Shown one piece after another: positions 1 through 6,552 of a DNA stretch of 9,083 nucleotides. The stretch spans positions 1-9,083 of the forward strand of contig CBIHPC010000254.1 of assembly GCA_966211305.1 (NCBI GenBank), read 5' to 3'. Every line of letters begins with the position of its first letter. The first letter of the stretch is position 1. Both the position numbers and the translations under genes were made by a program. Below the pieces are notes generated by a model, which was not told where the DNA came from, did not search any database, and saw only the letters and a program-made list of their open reading frames with translations. Source of the DNA: Niastella sp966211305 (lineage in GTDB: Bacteria > Bacteroidota > Bacteroidia > Chitinophagales > Chitinophagaceae).

Positions 1-1316
1 ACCGCGAATGACATAATAGTTAAAGCGGTGGGCGGATTGATAAGATCATAATATCTTGCATAATTCCAGTTTATTCCCGGGTCAGTATGCTTGTTGGTAG
101 TGTTTTGAGTATAATGGTGATGGCCTTTGATCCGCACGGTTACAGGCAGCGGATTATACCCTGAAGTCGAAGCGCCGCGATAGGCTTTCGTGGGATCGAT
201 ATTGTTGTCTCTGCAAATATCCCTTACCAGGGCAGCCGAACTGTTGTACATGGCGTTGGTATACCACGAAGCGTCATTTACAAAACCTTCGTGCTCGATA
301 CCTATTGTATAGTAATTGTGATCCGCTACATGCCAGGCGCGGTCCTTTTCCAGTACCATTTGCGTGATCTGCCCGTCAGATGAACGCACAACATAGTGTG
401 CCGACACTTTTGCAGCCGGGTTATTGAACCATGATATACAACCGGCGTAACTTCCCTGTACAGTATGTATGGCAATATTCGTGATCGCATTACCGCCACG
501 GCCTACGGAAAAGTTGCCGGTATTGGCCTGGTCCCACAGGGCCGGTGGGTAATCAGCGCTTTGGATAGCGGCTGCATCATTGGTGCTTTCGGTTCTTGCA
601 TTATTGTTTGAACCGCTGGCGGCATTTGATGTATTTACTTTTAAAACCGTACCGTTGGCTCTTATTTTATCCTGCTGGTAATTGATCTGTACACCGGGCG
701 CGCTCAGGGTGCGCAGGGTTTGCGGCGCATAGATCCTGTCGAGCTGTACACTGCGCGGCTGCTGTGTTAACCGGGGAGAACGAAACCCTTTCTTCAGGTG
801 GTCGTAAATGTCATACGTGTATAATGAATGCGCATATTTATTGATAGCGCTGCCATCATCGGGAATGTTCGAAAGCTTTTCAAGCACTTTCGAAAAGCTT
901 TCCGGTGTTGTGTTGGCGGGCAGGTTCTGCGCGCGCGCTTCCTGGCTCAGAAATTTCGCTACGGCCAGGATCTGCAGCCGCACGTCTTTTTTGAATTGCT
1001 CAGGCGTAATGCCGCTTAGCCGGCAAACCGTAAGCAGGTTGTTTTTAAAATACCCGCGGCCATTTTCTACCAGCGCGAAGATGCCGTAATATTCAGGCAT
1101 TGGTTCTTCTTCTCCATCGGCCTGATGTTCATTGGCCAGGTTATTCATGTGCGAAGCCGACCAGGCTGCAGCTTCCAGTACCCCCTGTGGAATGTTGGGA
1201 TACTGGCGGTATGCTTCGGCAAAATAGCTTTGGTAACTGCCAGCCTGTTGCGCGGTGACATTTACACTGAACAAAAGGATAAGCAATAAGCCAGTTAGTA
1301 GTCGTCGTTTACTCAT
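1..1316 (-). CDS. Secreted N-acetylmuramoyl-L-alanine amidase, Amidase_2/PGRP fold (3'-truncated by window edge)
   Basis: The minus strand is open from an ATG at 1316 to the left edge, giving 438 codons without a stop; the C-terminus is missing. Residues 1-22 form a signal peptide (KRR, a Leu-rich core, then VTA before QQ), so the enzyme should be exported. Residues 31-130 resemble the lysozyme-like helical domain that precedes some amidases (IPQGVLEAAAW, then YYGIFALVENG). A Ser/Asn/Thr-rich linker covers about 225-250. Residues 275-425 are the catalytic domain. His284 (IAIHT), a His in KGHHHY (about 399) and Asp412 (HTDPG) fit the three zinc ligands of AmpD/AmiD. Glu341 (IGIEHEG) fits the catalytic Glu, and Lys409 or His410 the second catalytic residue. 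Such enzymes cut the bond between N-acetylmuramic acid and L-alanine in peptidoglycan. The segment PPTALT at the edge may open a fibronectin-like or T9SS tail region, which cannot be checked here. The gene is divergent from the rightward genes. Confidence 0.9.
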   Translation of the reverse strand, partial: MSKRRLLTGLLLILLFSVNVTAQQAGSYQSYFAEAYRQYPNIPQGVLEAAAWSASHMNNLANEHQADGEEEPMPEYYGIFALVENGRGYFKNNLLTVCRLSGITPEQFKKDVRLQILAVAKFLSQEARAQNLPANTTPESFSKVLEKLSNIPDDGSAINKYAHSLYTYDIYDHLKKGFRSPRLTQQPRSVQLDRIYAPQTLRTLSAPGVQINYQQDKIRANGTVLKVNTSNAASGSNNNARTESTNDAAAIQSADYPPALWDQANTGNFSVGRGGNAITNIAIHTVQGSYAGCISWFNNPAAKVSAHYVVRSSDGQITQMVLEKDRAWHVADHNYYTIGIEHEGFVNDASWYTNAMYNSSAALVRDICRDNNIDPTKAYRGASTSGYNPLPVTVRIKGHHHYTQNTTNKHTDPGINWNYARYYDLINPPTALTIMSFA

Positions 1317-1372
1317 GCTGTTTAATTTTTAATGGTTGGCGAATAAGAGTTTAATACAAAAAAATTCCCGCT

Positions 1373-1401
1373 GCCTGCAGAAACCCGGGTTTCCGGCAGG
1401 C
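1373..1401 (-). terminator. GC-rich hairpin followed by a T-run on the minus strand
   Basis: GCCTGC (1373-1378) pairs with GCAGGC (1396-1401), and inside it GAAAC (1380-1384) pairs with GTTTC (1389-1393), with a small internal loop. Read on the minus strand, the stem is followed after about 8 nt by seven T (complement of the A-run near 1358-1364). The gap is longer than in a standard intrinsic terminator. The position, about 60 nt ahead of the amidase ATG, allows three readings: terminator of an upstream leftward transcript, attenuator in the amidase leader, or a protein-binding dyad. Confidence 0.35.
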
Positions 1402-1417
1402 AAAAAGGTATACGGTA

Positions 1418-1437
1418 CAGTAAACAGGGGTTTACTG
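1418..1437. repeat. Perfect 8-bp inverted repeat upstream of the amidase gene
   Basis: CAGTAAAC (1418-1425) and GTTTACTG (1430-1437) are perfect complements around a 4-nt AGGG loop. A partial third copy, CAGTAAAAC, follows at about 1443. This could be an operator for the amidase gene or a small RNA stem. No adjacent T-run supports termination in either direction. Confidence 0.55.
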
Positions 1438-1488
1438 AAGGGCAGTAAAACTAACGGGCTATACTAGTGTAGGGAATAGGTACAGATC

Positions 1489-1531
1489 ATGGCCTGGGGC
1501 CATAGCATTGCAATCCCGTAAATGACCGGGA
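1489..1531. repeat. Two adjacent short inverted repeats
   Basis: ATGGCC/GGCCAT (1489-1494 and 1498-1503, 3-nt spacer) is followed by TCCCG/CGGGA (1514-1518 and 1527-1531, 8-nt loop). With the two stems at 1373-1437 they make four dyads in 160 bp ahead of the amidase gene. Function is unknown, and each short dyad alone could be chance. Confidence 0.4.
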
Positions 1532-1557
1532 GCTGTATTTATGCCGTAATGTTTGTG

Positions 1558-1734
1558 CTACGCATGCCAGATACGGAGGCGCTGCTGCTGTATCCTGTTT
1601 TTACTGGTGAGGGGATCAGGCAACTGAAATGCTGAGTTGCTTTGTGCCAGGTGCAGCGGGGCAACACCCATGCCGGCATCAGTGCCGGTAATGGTCCCAT
1701 ATGGCAAAACGAGTGGTGTACAGGTCTTTTTCAT
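1558..1734 (-). CDS. Possible small protein of 58 residues, unknown
   Basis: An ATG at 1734 (MKKTCTPLVLPYGTITG) opens a frame ending at TAG 1558-1560. The frame extends further upstream to another ATG at 1881, but that extension covers AT-rich, promoter-like DNA and reads as translated non-coding sequence, so the internal MKK start is the better choice. I recognise no domain. The peptide has no membrane segment or clear signal peptide, one Cys near the start, and a basic Gln/Arg-rich end (QQQRLRIW). A Bacteroidota-type promoter candidate lies about 50 nt upstream. Coding status is doubtful: it may be an untranslated transcript or chance. Confidence 0.2.
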   Translation of the reverse strand: MKKTCTPLVLPYGTITGTDAGMGVAPLHLAQSNSAFQLPDPLTSKNRIQQQRLRIWHA

Positions 1735-1782
1735 GATAAGGTTTATTCTTGTCGATAAGGATTTTAAGTAAATTATGTCATA

Positions 1783-1812
1783 CATAATTATGATAATTTT
1801 TTGAATTAACAA
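1783..1812 (-). promoter_or_regulatory. Candidate Bacteroidota promoter with overlapping AATTATG dyads
   Basis: On the minus strand, TTG (1812-1810), 19 bp, then TAATTATG (1790-1783) fits the TTG-N19-TAnnTTTG pattern with one mismatch in the -7 box. The -7 box lies inside overlapping dyads: AATTATG (1771-1777) pairs with CATAATT (1783-1789), and CATAATTATG (1783-1792) is itself a palindrome. A repressor site over the promoter is possible. The DNA is AT-rich, so chance matches are easy. Confidence 0.3.
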
Positions 1813-2154
1813 TACTGGCTCATGAAAATTATATGAACATTCAGGCCCGCATTGATCGTCCGGTAACGTAGTTGTACACATGTAGTTGTATAACCGGTTC
1901 TATATTAATTGGTCTTATATCAGTATAGTAAGCATGTGAATTATGTTTTTATTGACTTACTACCCGGTTATTTTTCGTGTTTAGTCGGTTTTAGCAGTAA
2001 ACTACAGTTGCACAAAAACGCATCCTGATAAAATGTAAGATAAACGCCATGCAGGCAGGGTTTCTTCCCGGCTGTTATATCTTATATAGAACATATATAC
2101 AAACCAAAGAACTGCCCGTACTAAACAAACATCAAACCAGCCTGTAGCTGATGG

Positions 2155-2178
2155 CCACCATAACGGTGGTTTATTTTT
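2155..2178 (+). terminator. Terminator-like hairpin, plus strand
   Basis: CCACC (2155-2159) pairs with GGTGG (2165-2169) over a 5-nt loop, followed directly by TTTATTTTT (2170-2178). A smaller CAGC/GCTG stem lies just upstream (about 2139-2151). No plus-strand gene precedes it, so it would have to end a small RNA, or attenuate a long leader of the 2562 gene about 380 bp further on. Confidence 0.35.
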
Positions 2179-2561
2179 CAACATTTTAAAAGGAAGGTTG
2201 GGTTTAAAGGTGTTTGGGTACAACAGTGTCAAAACAATTTTAGGAAGCATTAAGCAAAACTATGTATCAGGTCTGGGCCCGAAAGTTCCCCGGCCGGCGG
2301 GAATGAGCCGGATGCATGTTGTGGTTGGAGAGGATATAACAATTGACCGGTACTGTTAGAATGTTTAGATGACTTTTATCAAGTAGTTTTTAAGTTATAG
2401 TACCGGCTCGCTAAAGCCCATATAAACAGCTAAGCAATATTACCTACCGTTGGCAGATGATACTAATGAAAAGTTAAATTGACACTCATTTTTTTTTACG
2501 CTGCAGACCGGTTTTGTTGTTAATATGATAATAAATATTAAGAACACAAAATCCCCCACGT

Positions 2562-4214
2562 ATGAAATTGTTCAATATCCTTAAAAATCGAAAAGGGTTG
2601 GTAATGCTGGCAGCCTTTATGGGCACCGGTATGCTGGCGAATGCCCAGCTTAAGGTAGGTGACAATCCTACCAACATTCAAAAAAGTTCTATCCTCGAAT
2701 TGGAAAGTACCCGTCAGGGTTTGCTGTTGCCCCGGTTAACCGATACGGCGGCAATCAATTCACTTACTCCGCCCGATGGAATGATCATCTTCCTTACTAC
2801 CGACAAAAGTTTACGCATCCGCAGTAATGGTGCGTGGAAAAAGCTCGCCAGCATGGCCGATGCAACCGCCAACTGGTCGTTGACCGGTAACAGCGGAACC
2901 GACTCGGCTACCAGCTTCATCGGCACAACAGATGGCAAACCATTTACCATCAAAACCGACGACTCGGCCCGCATGATCATAAGTTCAACTGGTAATGTAG
3001 GTATCGGTACCACCACCCCATCCGCTACTTTGAATGTGAACGGAACGGTAAAACTCGAGAACCTGGCAAGCGGTTCAACCGAAGTAGACGTGCTGGTGCT
3101 GAATGCCGACGGTTCTGTTTATAAAAGAACGATGTCGTCAGGTGCATTTACCAATGCAATAAAAGCCATCAATGGTATTCAAAAACAAACCCTTTCAATA
3201 ACTGCCGAAGCCAGCACCACTGAAGATTCGGTAAAAGTGGAGAACCGCACGGCAGACAGCACCGTTGCTGTTTACCTGCCCGTGCAGGATGGCGCTTCTG
3301 CCAATAAACCTTATGGATTCCTGACCCTCGATGACTGGTCGAAGATCCAGAGCGGTATTCAAACCATTACTATCGGCGCCGTTGCCACCTCTTCCGATGT
3401 AAAAGGCGCTTCTATCGTTACAGACAGCACATCGCGCCAGATCATTCTGCATCCGGCAGATGCTACCAACCCCGGTATTGTAACCGCCGGTGCGCAGGAG
3501 TTTGGCGGTAGCAAAACTTTCCGCGACAGCGTAACTGTTGACGGAACATTATCGATCAACACCGTAAATGATAACAACAGCGCCGATTCAGTGCTCGTGT
3601 TATCGAATGGGGTAGTGGCCAAAAGAAAAGTAAGTGATGCGGCATTTGGGAATGCCATCCGCGTAATAAATGATAACCGCGATACCGCACAAACGTTCAC
3701 TTTCCGTAACACAGGCGCTGATCTTACGGTAAGCGGCAACAATGCCGACTCACTGTTCTTCAATGTGCCCGATGCCGGTACCGCCGCCCGTGGGGTGGTT
3801 ACAACCGCTACCCAAACTTTCGGTGGAAACAAAACCTTCCAGGACAGCGTTGCCGCTTCAAAGGCCATCCTTGCCGGTTCAACCGGTAATGCCAACAGTA
3901 CCGTGCAAATTGCCGGTTCATTATCGATGGCCATTAAATCTGTTACCGGCGATTATACAGTAACAGCCGCCGATAATACCATTCTGGCAAATACTTCATC
4001 AGCAGCAATTGTTATTACGCTTCCTGCACCAACCAGTATTGCCGGCCGGATCTACACTATCAAAAAAGTAGGCAACGGCGGGTTGGATAATGATCTAACC
4101 ATTTCTCCCGCTTCAGGAACGATCGATGGCGGCAACTCGTACAAGATCTACAACGACTGGACCTACGTAACGCTTCAAACAGATGGTACCGACTGGTATA
4201 TCATTAAGAAGTAA
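2562..4214 (+). CDS. Secreted tail-fibre-like modular protein, 550 aa
   Basis: Residues 1-28 are a signal peptide (LVMLAAFMGTG, cleaved after ANA). Residues 30-96 form an N-terminal module seen in many Bacteroidota secreted repeat proteins (SSILELESTRQGLLLPRL, then PPDGMIIF); the next gene carries a copy about half identical by eye. Residues 119-165 hold a fibre-like stretch ending in GNVGIGTTTPSATLNVNG, a motif common in phage tail-fibre and S74-type proteins. Two motifs then occur twice: VLVLNADGSVYKR...AFTNAI (177-200) with VLVLSNGVVAKR...AFGNAI (344-366), and GIVTAGAQEFGGSKTF (305-320) with GVVTTATQTFGGNKTF (411-426). The latter is typical of fibre shafts. Residues 460-550 are a beta-rich tip-like domain (ITLPAPTSIAGRIYTIKK, then TLQTDGTDWYIIKK). 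No enzyme motif, S74 protease domain or T9SS tail is visible. A surface fibre or adhesin is likely, the partner unknown. It starts a cluster of three rightward genes. No clear Shine-Dalgarno is present, which is normal for the phylum. Some databases mislabel such proteins. Confidence 0.85.
   Translation: MKLFNILKNRKGLVMLAAFMGTGMLANAQLKVGDNPTNIQKSSILELESTRQGLLLPRLTDTAAINSLTPPDGMIIFLTTDKSLRIRSNGAWKKLASMADATANWSLTGNSGTDSATSFIGTTDGKPFTIKTDDSARMIISSTGNVGIGTTTPSATLNVNGTVKLENLASGSTEVDVLVLNADGSVYKRTMSSGAFTNAIKAINGIQKQTLSITAEASTTEDSVKVENRTADSTVAVYLPVQDGASANKPYGFLTLDDWSKIQSGIQTITIGAVATSSDVKGASIVTDSTSRQIILHPADATNPGIVTAGAQEFGGSKTFRDSVTVDGTLSINTVNDNNSADSVLVLSNGVVAKRKVSDAAFGNAIRVINDNRDTAQTFTFRNTGADLTVSGNNADSLFFNVPDAGTAARGVVTTATQTFGGNKTFQDSVAASKAILAGSTGNANSTVQIAGSLSMAIKSVTGDYTVTAADNTILANTSSAAIVITLPAPTSIAGRIYTIKKVGNGGLDNDLTISPASGTIDGGNSYKIYNDWTYVTLQTDGTDWYIIKK
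3084..3869 (+). repeat. Internal duplicated fibre motifs in the 550-aa protein
   Basis: Two protein motifs occur twice: one at residues 175-205 and 341-371 (VLVL, then KR, then AF.NAI..IN), the other at 300-330 and 404-436 (G.VT...Q.FGG.KTF.DSV). The spacing between copies differs (166 and 104 residues), so the second unit has lost the part matching about residues 245-295, or the first has gained it. Confidence 0.7.
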
Positions 4215-4252
4215 TAATATTATTAATCAGCGCACCGCTTAAAGCAGGGTAT

Positions 4253-6463
4253 ATGCGTATCAACAGATGGTTGGGAGCAGTGCTGGTAACGGTATTGTTT
4301 GCCACGAAAGGTATGTCGCAGCAAATGCGATTGGGGAACAATCCCTGGGCGGTTGAAAAATCGGCCGTGCTCGAGTTGCAATCGGCGAACCAGGGGCTAT
4401 TGTTTTCAAGAATAGCAGATACGGCGCTTATCAACGCGTTGAATCCGCCCGATGGTATGGTGATCTATTTTTCACCAGCCAAACGCCTGCTGTTGCGTGC
4501 GAATGGCCACTGGCAACCGATGGCTTCCGCCACTTCTATCGATACCGGCAGTATTCCCAATTTTTATCAGAAGGTAAGAAGCGAATTCTCGGCAGGCGCC
4601 GGCATCGCATATGATAATACAACGGGGATAATAAGCAATGCCGGTGTTACCTCAATGAATGGTAACACCGGTGCGCTTACTTTAGACACCGGTTATATCA
4701 GCAACTTCCATCAAAAAGTGCGCGGCCTGCTCAGTGCTGGTTCTGGCATCAGCTACGATGCATCAACGGGTGTAATAAGCGCCGCCGGAGGCGCCGGCAC
4801 AGGCTGGTCTTTGAACGGAAACACCGTGGGCGCATTGAAAACAATTGGTACAACAGATAATTATGATCTTCCGCTGATCACCAACAACACCGAAAAAATG
4901 CGCATCACCAGTACAGGTAATATAGGCATTGGTACTTCAACGTTCGATGCCACTTACCCCGAGAAATTTCTGGTGCATGCAGGAACCACCTCATCTTATA
5001 ACCTTATCAATGCAAAAGGAACCATCAACAACTACTTACAGTTAAATATTCAAAACCTTTCATCCGGCGCAGCCGCCAGCAGCGATGTGGTGGCCACAGC
5101 CAACAACGGAAGTGAAACCGCCAACTTCGTTGATATGGGTATCAACTCAGGCGGTTATAGCAGTACGGGTATCCTCGGCGGCGCCAATAATGCCTACCTG
5201 TACAGTACCGGCAATGATTTTGTGATCGGTAACCAAACCGGTAACAGGAATTTGGTTTTCTTTACCGGTGGTAGTGCAACCGCCAACGAACGGATGCGGA
5301 TCGATGGCAACGGCCGCGTAGGTATAGGTGTTACCAATGCCGGCAATCCGCTGGTTGTAAAAGATACTTTGGAAATTCGCCGCACCGGCTCCCTGTCAAC
5401 CTTGTTGTTCTCCAATACGGCTGGCTATGGCGACTTTCGTATTGGCGGCGATGGCGGCGATCTTTTCTGGCAGGGCGGCGGTGGCCGTAACCTGCAGATG
5501 GGTTCCTACTGGACAACCATCCTCATGGGCGACCGGCAATCGGGCAGTTTTCCGGTTTTGTCTTCGGGTTCGGCCACGAATACCGGTGTGTTGATACCGT
5601 CGCAACGTACCGCCAGTGTGCCGTTGGCCATACAGGGAATTACAAGCCAGGCGGCTAACCTTACCGAGTGGCGCAATGCGGCCGGCACAGTACTGGATGT
5701 AGTTGATGCTTCGGGCAGAATGGCTGTTGGTTCCGGAGCTTTTGATGATACAGCCCCCGAACAATTGCTGGTAGATGCAGGAGCAACCGATTCGTATAAC
5801 CTGGTGGTGGCAAAAGGCGAACGCAACGGCTATCTGCAGTTTAATATTCAAAACACATCGGCCCAGGGACAGGCCAGTACCGATATTGTGGCCACAGCCA
5901 ATAACGGAACAGAAACCACCAACTATGTGAACCTCGGTATCAATGGCGGCGGGTACAACAGCGCCAATAATATTTTGAGCGGGCCTAACAATGGTTATTT
6001 GTTTAGTGCCGGACAGGATTTCATTATCGGTAACACGGCCGCTTCAAAACACCTGATCCTGTTTACCGGCGGTATTGCAGCTTCGAATGAAAGAATGCGC
6101 ATTACCAGCGCTGGAAGGGTAGGGGTGGCTACGACCAATCCCGCAGCAACCCTCGATGTAGCCGGTACGTATAAATTAGGCAGCTCGGGAACGGCGTTGA
6201 ACAATATGATAAAAACTACTTTCAGCATAAGTGATAATACCTTGTTTGGGCCTGGTGCAACGCGTCAGGTTACAGCAACGATAAGCGGCGCAACAACCAA
6301 TGCGTCTGTGGTTTTAAATCCGCGGAGTGCATTGCCAGGTGGTGTTGCCATTGCCTATTCCTATATCAGCAGTTCAAATACGATAACCATTGGTTTTACC
6401 TGTACGGAAAGCTGGGGCCGGCAACTGGGAAGTATAACATTTGATGTAACGCTGATACAATAA
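4253..6463 (+). CDS. Secreted tail-fibre-like modular protein, 736 aa, with a duplicated module
   Basis: A short signal peptide covers residues 1-22 (AVLVTVLFATKG, then SQQ). Residues 26-92 repeat the N-terminal module of the preceding gene (NNP, LEL.S.NQGLLFSRI, NPPDGMVIYF). Residues 101-131 and 149-180 are a short tandem pair (NF.QKVR, then SAG.GI.YD..TG.IS). The module PEKFLVHAG to RMRIDGNGRVGIG (236-359) recurs at 502-626 with about 60% identity by eye. It includes ATANNG, MGIN/LGIN, FVIGN/FIIGN and FFTGG/LFTGG, features shared with phage tail and appendage proteins. Between the copies, residues 360-500 form a different Gly-rich beta region. Residues 640-736 are a separate C-terminal beta domain (NPRSALPGGVAIAY). 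No catalytic motif, S74 domain or T9SS tail is seen. It lies 38 bp after the previous stop, so co-transcription is likely. A surface fibre is inferred; the binding target cannot be told. Confidence 0.85.
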   Translation: MRINRWLGAVLVTVLFATKGMSQQMRLGNNPWAVEKSAVLELQSANQGLLFSRIADTALINALNPPDGMVIYFSPAKRLLLRANGHWQPMASATSIDTGSIPNFYQKVRSEFSAGAGIAYDNTTGIISNAGVTSMNGNTGALTLDTGYISNFHQKVRGLLSAGSGISYDASTGVISAAGGAGTGWSLNGNTVGALKTIGTTDNYDLPLITNNTEKMRITSTGNIGIGTSTFDATYPEKFLVHAGTTSSYNLINAKGTINNYLQLNIQNLSSGAAASSDVVATANNGSETANFVDMGINSGGYSSTGILGGANNAYLYSTGNDFVIGNQTGNRNLVFFTGGSATANERMRIDGNGRVGIGVTNAGNPLVVKDTLEIRRTGSLSTLLFSNTAGYGDFRIGGDGGDLFWQGGGGRNLQMGSYWTTILMGDRQSGSFPVLSSGSATNTGVLIPSQRTASVPLAIQGITSQAANLTEWRNAAGTVLDVVDASGRMAVGSGAFDDTAPEQLLVDAGATDSYNLVVAKGERNGYLQFNIQNTSAQGQASTDIVATANNGTETTNYVNLGINGGGYNSANNILSGPNNGYLFSAGQDFIIGNTAASKHLILFTGGIAASNERMRITSAGRVGVATTNPAATLDVAGTYKLGSSGTALNNMIKTTFSISDNTLFGPGATRQVTATISGATTNASVVLNPRSALPGGVAIAYSYISSSNTITIGFTCTESWGRQLGSITFDVTLIQ
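4553..4792 (+). repeat. Short tandem protein repeat in the 736-aa protein
   Basis: Codons 101-131 (4553-4645) and 149-180 (4697-4792) encode two related units of about 31 residues. Both contain NF, then QKVR, SAG, GI, YD and TG.IS. The type is common in phage tail-fibre shafts. Confidence 0.75.
4958..6130 (+). repeat. Duplicated 124-residue module in the 736-aa protein
   Basis: The copies lie at 4958-5329 and 5756-6130. They align almost end to end, with one extra residue in the second copy and 74 of about 124 residues identical by hand count. Both end in NERMRI plus GRVG. The duplication is old enough that the copies have diverged. Confidence 0.85.
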
Positions 6464-6484
6464 GTTTATAGTTTTAAGAAGTAA

Positions 6485-6510
6485 GTTTTATGTTACTGAA
6501 TGCATAAAAC
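6485..6510. repeat. AT-rich inverted repeat between the second fibre gene and the T9SS gene
   Basis: GTTTTATG (6485-6492) and CATAAAAC (6503-6510) are perfect complements around a 10-nt loop in the 89-bp gap. There is no following T-run, so it is not a standard terminator. It could be an mRNA stem or an operator, and may set expression of the downstream gene relative to the two fibre genes. Confidence 0.4.
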
Positions 6511-6552
6511 AATTATGAGTTAGAAAATTCGCGAGCCATTGACCGTTCACCA

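Larger units (their letters stand above)
1317..2561. other. Long intergenic region between divergent genes
   Basis: About 1.25 kb lies between the amidase start and the first tail-fibre-like gene, with no convincing long gene. It holds a cluster of four inverted repeats (1373-1531), a doubtful minus-strand small ORF (1558-1734) with a possible promoter (1783-1812), an 8-bp palindrome AACCGGTT (1892-1899), spaced 7-bp arms TAGTAAG/CTTACTA (1926-1932 and 1956-1962) and a terminator-like hairpin (2155-2178). A run of ten T (2489-2498) lies just ahead of the 2562 gene. The best promoter guess for that gene is TTG at 2450-2452 with TTAAATTG at 2474-2481. It is a poor match, so I do not call it separately. 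Much of 1740-2100 is visibly AT-rich. Confidence 0.6.

Noticed and set aside
1558..1881. Longer 107-residue version of the small minus-strand ORF
   Set aside because: The extra N-terminal part covers the candidate promoter and AT-rich dyads and reads as low-complexity noise (QKIIIIMYDIIYLK). The internal ATG at 1734 is preferred.
2002..2250. 82-residue minus-strand ORF (MLPKIVLTLLYP start)
   Set aside because: It runs through the hairpin and AT-rich spacer, has an implausible composition with many Trp and Pro, and has no promoter or family match that I recognise. Most likely translated non-coding DNA.
3359..3934. 191-residue minus-strand ORF inside the first fibre gene, and similar minus-strand ORFs at 5396-5851 and 5506-5826
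   Set aside because: They lie antisense to clearly coding, repeat-bearing genes and their composition reflects the other strand's codons. They show no family features.
2562..6463. The tail-fibre-like genes as part of a prophage
   Set aside because: No capsid, terminase, baseplate, lysis, integrase or attachment site is visible. Both proteins have Sec signal peptides, which phage tail fibres normally lack, and the next gene is a host-type T9SS protein.
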